Shown: positions 23,207-32,417, numbered from the stretch's first letter. The stretch is DNA of 35,283 nt from Dehalococcoidia bacterium (GCA_003523055.1 DPHC01000002.1:153189-188471), one strand, 5' to 3'. Notes: generated by a model not told the origin, from the letters alone. Made by a program: numbers and translations.

Positions 23207-24163
23207 ATGGCGTTAATACTCAGTGACACAGAAATACGACCTTTAGTATGCATGGAAGAGATGATTCCAGTTATTGAATTACTGCAGAAAAAATTTGGAG
23301 AAGGACTAGTAACCAATCTGCCTCGCAGAAAAATGATCGGGCCAGAAGGAATGTTAGCAGTCATGGGAGGAGCGTTATTTTACGATAACGTTATGGGAGT
23401 AAAAACATATTCTGTATTCAAAGGGAAATATTCATTCCAAGTGAGCCTATACGATTCTAATACTGGCGAATTACTCTGCTATACTCAAGCCAATAGACTA
23501 GGCCAACTCCGTACAGGTGCTACAACTGCCGTAGCTGCGAAATATTTGCTGGCAGCAAGCTCCGAGGTAACTTTGGGACTCATCGGTTCAGGCAATCAAT
23601 CCTTTACACAAGTAGAGGCTATAAAGGCTATAACTCCTATAAAAGAAGTCCTCATATATAGTAAAACTCCTGCAAACCGCTTAGCTATGGCTAATAGAAT
23701 CAATAATGAACTTAATATCCCGGCTAGAGCAGTTGAAACCAGTCAAGAATTGACGTCGGGAAGCAATTTAGTGGTTTGTGTAGCAGCTACTATGGAACCA
23801 ATAGTTACAGGTTCTGATTTAAAGGCTGGAACGTTACTAATTGCAGCTGGCCCTACCAGTTGGCGGGCAAGAGAGCTCGATGATGAAACCATAGCCAAAT
23901 CGGATAAGATCATAGTAGATTCTATAGAACAAATAAATGGAGAATCTGGAGACTTGAGTGAAGCTCAGGATAGAGGCCACCTTCAGGTAAGCCAAATTAC
24001 AGAGCTAAGACACGTTGTAGCCGGTACTGTGCCTGGTAGAGACACTAGAGAACAAATAATCTTGGCAAAACTAATGGGAACTGGAATAGCTGATGTAGCA
24101 GCAGCTAAACTAGCTTATGATAAAGCCACCCAAAACGGAATAGGAATTTCTATTGACTGGTAG
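23207..24163 (+). CDS. Ornithine cyclodeaminase/mu-crystallin family protein
   Basis: This 318-residue protein has an N-terminal alpha/beta domain followed by a Rossmann NAD-binding domain with LGLIGSGNQSFTQVEAI (about 124-140). The substrate side has RLGQLRTGATTAVAAKYL, the family phrase in which Arg and Thr contact the substrate. Family members are ornithine cyclodeaminases, alanine or other amino-acid dehydrogenases and imine reductases; the substrate cannot be fixed. The open frame reaches back to 23141 inside the MFS gene, but the ATG at 23207 follows a GGAG site (23194-23197) and gives a natural N-terminus MALILSDTEIRPLV. Its 3' end overlaps the convergent carB by 14 bases. It may act in the same pathway as the MFS transporter. 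Confidence 0.88.
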   Translation: MALILSDTEIRPLVCMEEMIPVIELLQKKFGEGLVTNLPRRKMIGPEGMLAVMGGALFYDNVMGVKTYSVFKGKYSFQVSLYDSNTGELLCYTQANRLGQLRTGATTAVAAKYLLAASSEVTLGLIGSGNQSFTQVEAIKAITPIKEVLIYSKTPANRLAMANRINNELNIPARAVETSQELTSGSNLVVCVAATMEPIVTGSDLKAGTLLIAAGPTSWRARELDDETIAKSDKIIVDSIEQINGESGDLSEAQDRGHLQVSQITELRHVVAGTVPGRDTREQIILAKLMGTGIADVAAAKLAYDKATQNGIGISIDW

Positions 24164-27100
24164 TCCTCACATATTCCGATGTAGCTTTTATATTATAAGT
24201 CAATTGAACATCAGAAATACTTTCAGCAGCTGCCATTGCTGTATCAATTGAAGTAAAACAAGGTATACGTCGTTCAACAGCCGCTCTTCTGATATAAAAT
24301 CCATCTCTAACGACTCTACTGGATTCAGAAACTGTATTTATTACCGCCTTCACATTACCCTCTGCTATTACATCGAGTACATTTGGATGTCCTTCACCAA
24401 GTTTTTTGGTAATCATGGTGACTGGGACTCCTAGCTGTCGAATCATTTCTGCGGTACCTTCCGTAGCGAATAATTGACAATCAGCTTCATGAAGCATAGT
24501 AATTAATACTTTAGCTTCTGTTTTATCGTGGTCAGACAAACTTAAAAGTATTCCTATGCCTTGAGTCAAATTCAAATTAGCAGCTATCAGTGTTTTTTTA
24601 AGTGCTGATTTAAAATTATCATCTATACCCATTACTTCGCCGGTGGATTTCATTTCAGGGCTCAAATAGGTATCAACTCCAACTAGTTTAGACATAGAAA
24701 ACACTGGAGCTTTAATTCCAACAATTTTTGACTTTGGCCACAACCCGCCCGTATAACCTTGTGAATGAATAGAGTCTCCTAACATAACTTTAGTTGCGAT
24801 AGTAGCGACTGGCAATCCGGTAACTTTAGAGATAAATGGGATAGTTCTGCTAGCTCTAGGGTTTACTTCTATCACTGATATCAAAGTACCTGAGATTAAT
24901 TTTTTTTCCGTAACTGAAGGGCTCCGATAGGTGTCCGAGCCGCTTATAACAAATTGAATATTCATCAATCCCCTGATGTTCAGTGCTAGCCCTATTTTCG
25001 TTGTTTGTTCCACTATCGTGGTGACTTCTTGTTCAGTTAAATTCAGTCCAGGATAGATAGCCATTGAATCACCACTATGCACACCAGCTCTTTCTATGTG
25101 TTCCATAATTCCAGGAATTAATACCTCTTTTCCGTCACAAATGGCGTCTACTTCACATTCTTTCCCTTCGACATACCTATCTATCAGAACTTTTTTCTCA
25201 GGAGTAATATCTGCTGCAATTTTTAAATATTGCATTAATTCTTCTTCGTTATGCACAATTTCCATAGCCCTTCCACCAAGGACATAACTTGGCCTAACGA
25301 CTACCGGGAATCCAACTTCACCAGCAACACGTAGCGCATCGTTTACTGAATTAACGGCTGAACCTTCTGGTTTTGGTATATTTAACTGTTCTAAAAACAA
25401 TTCAAACTTATCTCTGTCTGAAGCAATGTCGATTGCTTCAGCAGTAGACCCAAGAATTCCGTATCCTAAAGCATCTAAACTTTGAGACAGGTTAATTGCG
25501 GTTTGCCCTCCAAATTGAACGACTACAGGAGGGGTGCCCATGTCAGTCCTTTCATTTTCCAATATATCTATAATTGATTCTTCATCCAGAGGTTCGAAAT
25601 ATAATCTGGAGCTTGAATCAAAGTCAGTAGAAACAGTTTCTGGGTTAGAATTTACCATAATACTAGCAACTCCAGACTGGAATAACGCTTTAGAAGCATG
25701 AACACTACAATAATCAAATTCTATTCCTTGGCCTATTCTAATTGGGCCACTACCAACAACTAAAGCCTTAGGTCCTTCCAATGGGAGTGCCTCGTTTTCT
25801 TTTTCATAAGTACTATAATAATAAGGCGTAACAGCTTCAAATTCTGCGGCACAAGTATCCACCATTTTATAAACTGGTTTTATATTATTCTCAACTCTCA
25901 GTTTTCTAACCATGTCAATGTCTACATTTTTAATATTGGCTATCTGTAAGTCAGTGAATCCGTGCTTTTTATAAGTTAACAATTTTTCCGAGGATAAATC
26001 CTCTGTTTCAATTGCCGAGTGAATATTAACAATGGTTCTAAGACCTTCAATAAACCATGGATCAACATGGCAATGTTTGATAATTTCATCAGTAGTAAAT
26101 CCTTTTTGGATACATCCAATAATAGCCCACAATCTTAAATCATGAGGATAAAGAGGAAATGATGATATGTCTCCAGTTGTTTGATAATTTCTTTCCCACT
26201 CCGAATCACACCAAAACAAATTTCTACCATCTAGCTCCAAAGATCTAACTGCTTTTTGAATTGCCGACTCAAACGATCTATCAATAGCCATAACTTCACC
26301 AGTAGCTTTCATTTGAGTAGTTAACGTTCTATCCCCAGATGGGAATTTATCGAACGGCCACCTAGGAATCTTTACAACACAATAATCTAAAGCAGGTTCA
26401 AATGCGGCTCCAGTTTTTTCTGTAACTTTATTAGTTATTTCATCAAGTGTTTTACCAATTGCTATCTTTGCTGACACTCTAGCGATCGGATATCCTGTAG
26501 CTTTACTTGCTAGAGCAGAACTTCTACTTACTCTGGGATTTACTTCTATAACATAATAATCAGAGTCTATTGACCAATCATATCCCAAATTAGTTTCTAC
26601 CCGTGAATTAGGGCGCAAAGCCATCTGAATGTTACAACCACCTTCAATGCCTAAGCCTCTGATAATCTTTAAACTAACACTTCTTAACATTTGGTACTCT
26701 TTATCACTTAAGGTTTGACTAGGGGCTATAACGATGCTATCGCCAGTGTGGGCTCCCATGGGGTCGAAATTTTCCATATTGCATACAGTTATGCAATTGT
26801 CCTCACGATCTCTTATAACTTCGTATTCGATTTCTTTCCATCCAACTAATGATCTTTCAATAAGAACTTGAGAAATAGGACTAGCTTGCAATCCACTCCT
26901 AACTATTTCAAAAAACTCCGATTCCGTAGTTGCTATGCCACCTCCCGTGCCTCCTAATGTATAAGCGGGGCGTACCACTGCCGGGAGACCAATTAGAGCT
27001 AGTCCTTTTTTACTTTCCTCCATGGAATTTACAATCGTGTTAGGTGGTTCTGGTTCACCAATTTCTTTTAAAAATGTACTAAACATTTTCCTATCTTCAG

Positions 27101-27476
27101 ATTTTCGGATTGTTTCCAGAGGAGTTCCTAACAATTTAACATTGTATTTGTCTAGTATGCCCTTATCAAATAATTCAACCGCCAAATTCAGGCCTGTTTG
27201 CCCACCCAAAGTAGGCAAAATGCCATCTGGTTTTTCTCGCTGAATTATTCGTTCCAATACTTCTGTGGTTAACGGCTCAATGTAAACTCGGTCAGCAATT
27301 TCGCTGTCTGTCATTATAGTTGCGGGATTAGAGTTGACTAAAATGGTATAAATACCTTCTTCCATCAAAGACTTACATGCTTGGGTTCCTGCATAATCAA
27401 ATTCTGCAGCTTGGCCAATCACTATGGGTCCGGAACCTATAATTAATACTTTTTTAATATCTGTCATATAGTTCAA
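24150..27476 (-). CDS. carB: Carbamoyl-phosphate synthase large subunit
   Basis: CarB makes carbamoyl phosphate from bicarbonate, ammonia (from CarA) and two ATP, for pyrimidines and arginine. The 1108 residues hold the duplicated ATP-grasp architecture: VLIIGSGPIVIGQAAEFDYA at about 9-29, and a second copy near 570 (VVGSGPIRIGQGIEFDYCSV), with TLGGTGGG and similar loops between, plus the C-terminal MGS-like allosteric domain after about 940 (ATEGTAEMIRQLG). It is full length. The TTG at 27476 is 5 bases from AAAGGA and is a better-spaced start than the ATG at 27467 (MTDIKKV), so either is possible. It follows the 139-residue gene after 9 bases and ends overlapping the convergent cyclodeaminase gene. 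Confidence 0.97.
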   Translation of the reverse strand: MNYMTDIKKVLIIGSGPIVIGQAAEFDYAGTQACKSLMEEGIYTILVNSNPATIMTDSEIADRVYIEPLTTEVLERIIQREKPDGILPTLGGQTGLNLAVELFDKGILDKYNVKLLGTPLETIRKSEDRKMFSTFLKEIGEPEPPNTIVNSMEESKKGLALIGLPAVVRPAYTLGGTGGGIATTESEFFEIVRSGLQASPISQVLIERSLVGWKEIEYEVIRDREDNCITVCNMENFDPMGAHTGDSIVIAPSQTLSDKEYQMLRSVSLKIIRGLGIEGGCNIQMALRPNSRVETNLGYDWSIDSDYYVIEVNPRVSRSSALASKATGYPIARVSAKIAIGKTLDEITNKVTEKTGAAFEPALDYCVVKIPRWPFDKFPSGDRTLTTQMKATGEVMAIDRSFESAIQKAVRSLELDGRNLFWCDSEWERNYQTTGDISSFPLYPHDLRLWAIIGCIQKGFTTDEIIKHCHVDPWFIEGLRTIVNIHSAIETEDLSSEKLLTYKKHGFTDLQIANIKNVDIDMVRKLRVENNIKPVYKMVDTCAAEFEAVTPYYYSTYEKENEALPLEGPKALVVGSGPIRIGQGIEFDYCSVHASKALFQSGVASIMVNSNPETVSTDFDSSSRLYFEPLDEESIIDILENERTDMGTPPVVVQFGGQTAINLSQSLDALGYGILGSTAEAIDIASDRDKFELFLEQLNIPKPEGSAVNSVNDALRVAGEVGFPVVVRPSYVLGGRAMEIVHNEEELMQYLKIAADITPEKKVLIDRYVEGKECEVDAICDGKEVLIPGIMEHIERAGVHSGDSMAIYPGLNLTEQEVTTIVEQTTKIGLALNIRGLMNIQFVISGSDTYRSPSVTEKKLISGTLISVIEVNPRASRTIPFISKVTGLPVATIATKVMLGDSIHSQGYTGGLWPKSKIVGIKAPVFSMSKLVGVDTYLSPEMKSTGEVMGIDDNFKSALKKTLIAANLNLTQGIGILLSLSDHDKTEAKVLITMLHEADCQLFATEGTAEMIRQLGVPVTMITKKLGEGHPNVLDVIAEGNVKAVINTVSESSRVVRDGFYIRRAAVERRIPCFTSIDTAMAAAESISDVQLTYNIKATSEYVRTTSQ

Positions 27477-27485
27477 TCAATTCCT

Positions 27486-27905
27486 TTAAGCCAGCGGAAG
27501 TTTCCCTGGTAGATTAATATATTTTCTTTCTTGGAAATAGTTCAACAAGGAAAAAATCAAAACTCCGTATAATTTTCCTTTTTCGTCAAATTCTATACCC
27601 TGATCTTTCAACACTTTTACTCTAGGCGGAACACTAAACATGACCTGCCCATCTTTATATGTTTGCAGAGTAATTTGAGCAATTGGTAGTCCCGTTCCGG
27701 CAGTAGTTGAAGAATTTTCGAAGAATTTTACTGTTAATTCCCAAACATTACCCAATGATCCTCGGTTTACAGAATCTACGCGCAATACACCACCCTCTAT
27801 ATTTATCTTTGGTATTTGTTTGTCTAGAATTTCTAAAACTTCATCCAATGGGATTGGTAAAAACACATCAATACCTTGCTCTAATAACACTTCAGAAAAC
27901 AGCAT
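27486..27905 (-). CDS. Unknown protein inserted between carA and carB
   Basis: I do not recognise this 139-residue protein. It lacks a signal peptide, membrane segments and cysteine or histidine clusters. It reads as an alternating alpha/beta protein: a helix-rich start (MLFSEVLLEQGIDVFLPIPL then DEVLEILDKQ), a beta-rich middle (INIEGGVLRVDSVNRGSLGNVWELTVKFF split across residues 35-63) and a final helix (LYGVLIFSLLNYFQERKYI). Its gene lies 8 bases after carA and 9 bases before carB, so it is made with the two synthase subunits. It could assist or regulate the complex, or be an unrelated passenger; the sequence does not say. The composition matches its neighbours, with no sign of transfer. 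Confidence 0.7.
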   Translation of the reverse strand: MLFSEVLLEQGIDVFLPIPLDEVLEILDKQIPKINIEGGVLRVDSVNRGSLGNVWELTVKFFENSSTTAGTGLPIAQITLQTYKDGQVMFSVPPRVKVLKDQGIEFDEKGKLYGVLIFSLLNYFQERKYINLPGKLPLA

Positions 27906-27913
27906 TACTATGT

Positions 27914-29011
27914 TTATCTCACTTTCTTTTGATCTTGGATCATTGATACAAATTGATCAAATATATATTCATTATCTTTAGGTCCAGGAGATGCCTCTGA
28001 ATGATATTGAATCGAAAATACAGGGTATTCTTTATGAATCAAACCTTCGACAGTATTATCATTCAAATTTAAATGAGAAACCTCTAATCCTTTTGGAAGG
28101 GTATCCGAATCAACAGCGTACCCGTGGTTTTGTGCAGTCACATAAACTCTTCCGGTGATTAAATCTTTAACCGGATGATTAGCTCCACGGTGTCCAAATT
28201 TCAGCTTATATGTTTTAGCTCCCAAGGATTCTGCAATAATCTGGTGGCCCAAGCAAATACCTAGCATCGGTACTTTCCCTATCATCTTTTTAGTGTTGTC
28301 ACCGATATTTCGCAATAATTTTGGGTCACCTGGACCCGGAGACACCAATACTCCATCAGGTTTTAGTTTCAAAATGTCATCGCTTGGAGTGTCAAATGGT
28401 ACCGATATCACTTCACAATTCCGTTCATTTAACATTCGAATTATATTATTCTTTACTCCGCAATCTGTGATCACTACTCTCATATCTTGGGGCGTATTAT
28501 TAGAAGCCGCAGTAATCATCTTCTTCGTACTGACCGACTCAACATAATTTGTGAACTCGTAAGTTTCTTCTTTATCCAGTATGGCATTGGCAGATGCAAT
28601 ATCATTAGAACTCGTTATCACACCTCTCATCACGCCAACATTTCTTATTTTTCTAGCAATGGACCTAGTATCAACTCCGAAAATACCAGGGATACTTTGA
28701 TCTTTCATAAAGTTATTTAAAGTCTGGACGCTCAGAGAATGACTTGGGGTTTCGCAGAGTTCTCTAATCAGGAACCCAGATACTTGGATATGTCCCGACT
28801 CGTTATCTCGCAAATTAATTCCATAATTACCGATCATCGGATAAGTCATCGTAACAATTTGTCCTGCATAAGAAGGGTCCGTAAGTACCTCTTGGTATCC
28901 AGTCATGCTGGTGTTGAACACGATCTCTCCGTGTGTTTCGGAATTGTATCCAAAAGAATACCCGTCAAAAACGGTTCCATCCTCTAAGATTAAGAATTTT
29001 TTATTAGTCAA
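27914..29011 (-). CDS. carA: Carbamoyl-phosphate synthase small subunit
   Basis: CarA is the glutamine amidotransferase that feeds ammonia to CarB through a tunnel. The 365-residue protein has the N-terminal CPSase domain (FLILEDGTVFDGYSFG at 6-21 and GEIVFNTSMTGYQEVLTDPS at about 29-48) and a class I amidotransferase domain with the nucleophile C253 in MLGICLGHQ, and the catalytic pair H337 and E339 in QYHSEASPGP. All catalytic residues are intact. It lies between pyrC (18 bases) and the unknown 139-residue gene (8 bases), in the order pyrB-pyrC-carA-unknown-carB. Confidence 0.97.
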   Translation of the reverse strand: MTNKKFLILEDGTVFDGYSFGYNSETHGEIVFNTSMTGYQEVLTDPSYAGQIVTMTYPMIGNYGINLRDNESGHIQVSGFLIRELCETPSHSLSVQTLNNFMKDQSIPGIFGVDTRSIARKIRNVGVMRGVITSSNDIASANAILDKEETYEFTNYVESVSTKKMITAASNNTPQDMRVVITDCGVKNNIIRMLNERNCEVISVPFDTPSDDILKLKPDGVLVSPGPGDPKLLRNIGDNTKKMIGKVPMLGICLGHQIIAESLGAKTYKLKFGHRGANHPVKDLITGRVYVTAQNHGYAVDSDTLPKGLEVSHLNLNDNTVEGLIHKEYPVFSIQYHSEASPGPKDNEYIFDQFVSMIQDQKKVR

Positions 29012-29029
29012 AGTATGTTCCTTCCATAT

Positions 29030-30379
29030 TTAGTGCTTTAGTTCGTCAAACATCAGATATCCATCTACTATAGTTGCCACTACTTTCCCAGTGAACACCC
29101 GTCCGTTCAATGGCGTATTTTTGCCTTTTGATACAAATTTTTCTACATCAACAATCCATTTTTGATTTAAATCCAATATGGCAATGTCAGCAGGAGTGCC
29201 TACTTCTAAAGTAGCGTATTTAATATATTCGTCTCCTAGAACTTTAGCTGGTCCTATTGTCAATGCCTCAATTAAACAGGAGAATGTTACTATTTCTTTA
29301 TTAACCAATTCCATTAAAGAACCAAATGCAGTCTCGAATACGCTGATGCCAAAGGAAGCATCTTCAAAAGTGGTTACTTTGCTGACTACATCGTGGGGGG
29401 CGTGGTCCGTTGCTATACAATCTATAGTTCCGTCAATTAAACCTTCAACTAATGCCGAAATGTCAGTCATTGTTCGTAATGGTGGATAAACTTTAGAGTT
29501 TGTATCGTACTCATAGTTTTCTCCGTTACCAGTCCCTATTGAAACGGATTCATCAGTAATTATCAAATGATGTGGGCACACTTCTGCAGTAACTTTAACC
29601 CCTCTTTTTTTAGCAAGTCTTATCATTTCAACAGATCCGGCACTACTAACATGGCAAATGTGGAGTTTAGAATTTGTAGAAGAGGCTAATGAAATATCTC
29701 GGGAAACCATAACCTCTTCAGCAGCATTTGGTATGCCCGGTAATCCTAATAATTCTGATATGTCTCCATCCGCCATTACACCATTTTTAGACAAAGTTAA
29801 ATCTTGGCAATGATTCATTATTGGTACATCTAATCCAGATACATACAACAATGCTAGACGCATAACTTCAGCGTCACTTACAGGATCACCATCATCGCTA
29901 AACCCTACAACACCAGCTTCATACAATTCCATGAAATCTACAATAGATTGTCCTTCTCTGTTTTTTGTCACAGCCCCGATCGGATACACTCTACATTTCC
30001 CAGTAGTTCTAGCTTTTTCTTTTACGAAGTTCACTGTAGCCTCGTTATCAATTGCTGGACTTGTATTTGGCATAGCGCATACTGTAGTAAATCCTCCTTT
30101 CACTGCTGCTGAAGTTCCGGTTTCTATAGTTTCTTTATATTCGAATCCTGGCTCACGTAGATGAGCATGTAAATCAATAAATCCCGGCACACAAGTAAGG
30201 TCTTTTCCATTTATTACAACTGCACCTGTTGAATCAAAGTTTGCTATTGGGTCACCCAAAGCGATGATTATCCCATTTTCTACAACCATATTTCCTTCAA
30301 TTAATTGTTTGGAATTCGGGTCGTAAAAGGTAGTATTTTGTATTATTATTTTTTCAGACTGCCCATGATCAGTTTCCAT
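29030..30379 (-). CDS. pyrC: Dihydroorotase
   Basis: PyrC closes carbamoyl aspartate to dihydroorotate, the third step of pyrimidine synthesis. The 449-residue length fits the longer class I dihydroorotases. FIDLHAHLREPGFEYKE begins at about 68 with the metal ligands H71 and H73; GGFTTVCAMPNTSPAID follows, and ATDHAPHD later holds the catalytic Asp. A middle section with NHCQD and HICHVSS contains further metal His residues. The start codon overlaps the pyrB stop in the sequence TAATG, so the two are translationally coupled. It is followed by carA after 18 bases. Confidence 0.96.
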   Translation of the reverse strand: METDHGQSEKIIIQNTTFYDPNSKQLIEGNMVVENGIIIALGDPIANFDSTGAVVINGKDLTCVPGFIDLHAHLREPGFEYKETIETGTSAAVKGGFTTVCAMPNTSPAIDNEATVNFVKEKARTTGKCRVYPIGAVTKNREGQSIVDFMELYEAGVVGFSDDGDPVSDAEVMRLALLYVSGLDVPIMNHCQDLTLSKNGVMADGDISELLGLPGIPNAAEEVMVSRDISLASSTNSKLHICHVSSAGSVEMIRLAKKRGVKVTAEVCPHHLIITDESVSIGTGNGENYEYDTNSKVYPPLRTMTDISALVEGLIDGTIDCIATDHAPHDVVSKVTTFEDASFGISVFETAFGSLMELVNKEIVTFSCLIEALTIGPAKVLGDEYIKYATLEVGTPADIAILDLNQKWIVDVEKFVSKGKNTPLNGRVFTGKVVATIVDGYLMFDELKH

Positions 30380-31320
30380 TATTTACCATCCTGTCTATTA
30401 CACAGTTTTTCTAATATGGCCATTCTAATAGCTACACCATTGGTAACTTGTTCATCAATAACTGAATGTCGGCTGGCGGCAATTTCAGAACTCAATTCAA
30501 TTCCATCGTTCAAAGGTCCAGGGTGCATTATTAGGACGTCTGGAGAAGCCAAGCAAATATTGGACATTGTAATTTGCCATTTGGATATGTACTCCCTAAT
30601 GCTTGGAATAAGCCCTGATCGTTGGCGCTCAAATTGCAATCTAAGTGCCATTACTATGTCAGCGTTTTGCAACCCCTCTTCCAATGTTGAAGCTACAGTC
30701 AATTGCCCAGCTGCATCTTTTTGCTTTCCCCAGGGTAAAAATTGAGGAAGAAGAGTTTCTGGCCCGCACAAACACACATCTGCACCCATTTTTAAAAACC
30801 CCGATATAGCTGACCTAGCAACACGACTGTGAAGTATGTCACCAACTATCAAAAGTTTTTTTCGTTGAACTGTCCCAATTTTTTCTATCGCGGTAAAGAT
30901 ATCTAACAACGCCTGAGTAGGGTGGGCGTGAGTTCCGTCTCCAGCATTAATAATACTGGTATTCTTTAAATGTTTAGCCAAAAGATAAGGCGCTCCAGAG
31001 TGAGGATGCCTTATAACAATGGCATTTACGCCCATTGCTTCTATAGTTTTACCAGTATTAAGCAATGACTCTCCTTTTTCAATACTACTTCCAGAAGAAG
31101 ATACATTGATAACATCGCCTCCTAAGATCTTACCCGCGTCCTCAAAGGACATTCGAGTCCGTGTACTAGGTTCGTAGAATAATGTCACCACAGATTTACC
31201 TCGTAGTATATCGGTTTTTTTTATCGAGCTTAATAACAAATCTTTATGTTTCGTAGCCAACCCAAGGATTTCTGAAACATCTTCCACAGAATTTTTATGT
31301 AAATCTAATAGGTGCCTCAT
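30379..31320 (-). CDS. pyrB: Aspartate carbamoyltransferase catalytic subunit
   Basis: PyrB joins carbamoyl phosphate and aspartate, the committed pyrimidine step. The 313-residue protein has the diagnostic carbamoyl-phosphate site FYEPSTRTRMSFE at 48-60 (S52, T53, R54, T55), IRHPHSG near 100-107 and GDGTHAHPTQALLD (about 126-139), both typical of ATCase. The usual length of the catalytic chain is met; no pyrI regulatory chain is seen. It is the first gene of the pyr operon, preceded by a leader with two hairpins (separate entries), and overlaps pyrC by its stop codon. Confidence 0.97.
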   Translation of the reverse strand: MRHLLDLHKNSVEDVSEILGLATKHKDLLLSSIKKTDILRGKSVVTLFYEPSTRTRMSFEDAGKILGGDVINVSSSGSSIEKGESLLNTGKTIEAMGVNAIVIRHPHSGAPYLLAKHLKNTSIINAGDGTHAHPTQALLDIFTAIEKIGTVQRKKLLIVGDILHSRVARSAISGFLKMGADVCLCGPETLLPQFLPWGKQKDAAGQLTVASTLEEGLQNADIVMALRLQFERQRSGLIPSIREYISKWQITMSNICLASPDVLIMHPGPLNDGIELSSEIAASRHSVIDEQVTNGVAIRMAILEKLCNRQDGK

Positions 31321-31355
31321 TACCTGTCGAATTACCTCTTATCAATTTTTTGTGC

Positions 31356-31386
31356 AAAAAAAACTCCCCTCTCATACAAGGGGAGT
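31356..31386 (-). terminator. Intrinsic terminator in the pyrB leader (attenuator)
   Basis: On the minus strand ACTCCCCT pairs with AGGGGAGT around an 8-base loop (stem between 31363-31370 and 31379-31386), followed directly by eight T residues (31363-31356). This is a strong intrinsic terminator shape only 35 bases upstream of the pyrB start and downstream of another hairpin. The placement before the first gene of the operon is typical of transcription attenuation rather than gene ending. Confidence 0.85.
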
Positions 31387-31387
31387 A

Positions 31388-31444
31388 AACTGCCTACACA
31401 TCTCACACTATTGTGAGATGAAACGAATGTTTTATGTAGCAGTT
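31388..31444 (-). promoter_or_regulatory. Leader hairpin preceding the pyr attenuator
   Basis: CATCTCACA and TGTGAGATG (31412-31420 and 31399-31407) pair perfectly around a 4-base loop, and the outer strands AACTGC-TACA (31444-31435) and TGTAG-GCAGTT (31398-31388) pair with one bulge. The stem ends one base from the terminator stem. Its placement matches the pause hairpin of pyrBI-type attenuators; a PyrR-binding loop was not recognised. Confidence 0.7.
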
Positions 31445-31474
31445 AATAATCTTCATATCATCACCATCTAACAT
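31403..31474 (-). CDS. Possible leader peptide of the pyr operon
   Basis: A 23-codon frame on the minus strand begins at an ATG at 31474 (MLDGDDMKIIN...) and ends at TGA 31405-31403, inside the right arm of the leader hairpin. An internal ATG at codon 7 (31456) lies 5 bases after a weak GGTG site. Leader peptides of this sort couple translation to attenuation in E. coli pyrBI, but such a short frame could arise by chance. Confidence 0.3.
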   Translation of the reverse strand: MLDGDDMKIINCYIKHSFHLTIV

Positions 31475-31589
31475 GTTATTCTATCACAAATTTTGTAGAA
31501 TTCATTAACCTACGTGTCTTTTTTTCATTGAAAACATAAACATAATTACAAGTTCCAATAACCAGCATACGCGGTTAAATGATATAGGC

Positions 31590-31595
31590 TATAAT
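31590..31595 (+). promoter_or_regulatory. Candidate -10 element for the MBL-fold gene
   Basis: TATAAT at 31590-31595 lies 41 bases before the start codon, within the divergent gap (31321-31636) to pyrB. A clear -35 was not found. An AAAGGAG ribosome site follows at 31624-31630. The rest of the gap holds the pyr leader elements listed above. Confidence 0.4.
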
Positions 31596-31636
31596 CTTCA
31601 TTATTAACGACTAATAACTAATCAAAGGAGTATTAT

Positions 31637-32398
31637 ATGGTTAATCTCGATGTACTAACTTACGGGTTTGCGCTCAATTCCGACCAAGGGTCTTTTGGAT
31701 ACTCAACTAACTCCTTATTGACGGTAGGCAACACTAGAATTCTTGTGGATACTGGGCCCGGTTCTAGAAGAGGCCTATTACATAAACAACTTGCAAATAT
31801 AGGTTTAACTCCTGATGATGTCGACATGGTTTTATTAACTCACCTTCATTGGGATCATTGCCAGAATACTGATATGTTCCCCAATGCGAGAATATTGGTT
31901 AATCCAGTTGAATATGACTATGCTCGAAACCCTAAGCCACAAGACCACGCCACAGTGAAATATATCGCGGACATGTTAGAAAAAATGAAACTAGAATTAG
32001 TCAGCGATGGAGATACAATCATAGAAGGTGTTAAAATAATCGAAACACCCGGGCACACAAAAGGTCACATTAGCGTTGTAGCAGACTTAGGAGGAGAAAA
32101 TATCCTAATAGCTGGAGATGCGTTACCAGATAGTGCTACTGTATTAAGAAAACTACCATATAATGTATTCTGGGATGTAAAAGACGCCCAAAACAGTGTC
32201 GAAAAAATGATTGATGCTTCCAGCACATTCTATCCGGGGCATGATAGACCATTCCATTTTTCCAACAATAAAATAGAATACTTAGGTGGACCTGAAAATA
32301 TAGAAGTCATAAATAGCACGGACGGTGGGGGTACTGTTTCTCTAACATTCACTGTCCATGCTGAACGTCCAGTGAATATAAATATAGTACAAAAATAG
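31637..32398 (+). CDS. MBL-fold metallo-hydrolase (lactonase-like)
   Basis: This 253-residue protein has the metallo-beta-lactamase zinc signature HLHWDH at 69-74 (H69, H71, D73, H74), GHTKGH near 136-141 and an AGDAL segment with the bridging Asp near 161, then YPGHDRPF near the end. The order and spacing resemble N-acyl-homoserine lactone lactonases of the AttM/AiiA group, but many MBL enzymes with other ester or lactone substrates share them. It has no signal peptide, so it acts in the cytoplasm. It starts after an AAAGGAG site at 31624-31630, and the GH105-like gene follows after 19 bases, so they are probably co-transcribed. Confidence 0.92.
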   Translation: MVNLDVLTYGFALNSDQGSFGYSTNSLLTVGNTRILVDTGPGSRRGLLHKQLANIGLTPDDVDMVLLTHLHWDHCQNTDMFPNARILVNPVEYDYARNPKPQDHATVKYIADMLEKMKLELVSDGDTIIEGVKIIETPGHTKGHISVVADLGGENILIAGDALPDSATVLRKLPYNVFWDVKDAQNSVEKMIDASSTFYPGHDRPFHFSNNKIEYLGGPENIEVINSTDGGGTVSLTFTVHAERPVNINIVQK

Positions 32399-32417
32399 AT
32401 GCCGTACGGGAGGCTCA

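Noticed and set aside
30305..30745. 146-residue plus-strand ORF
   Set aside because: It is antisense to pyrB and pyrC, both well-supported genes.
31321..31500. PyrR-binding attenuator
   Set aside because: The conserved PyrR anti-antiterminator loop was not recognised, and no pyrR gene is in the window; the leader is described as pyrBI-like instead.
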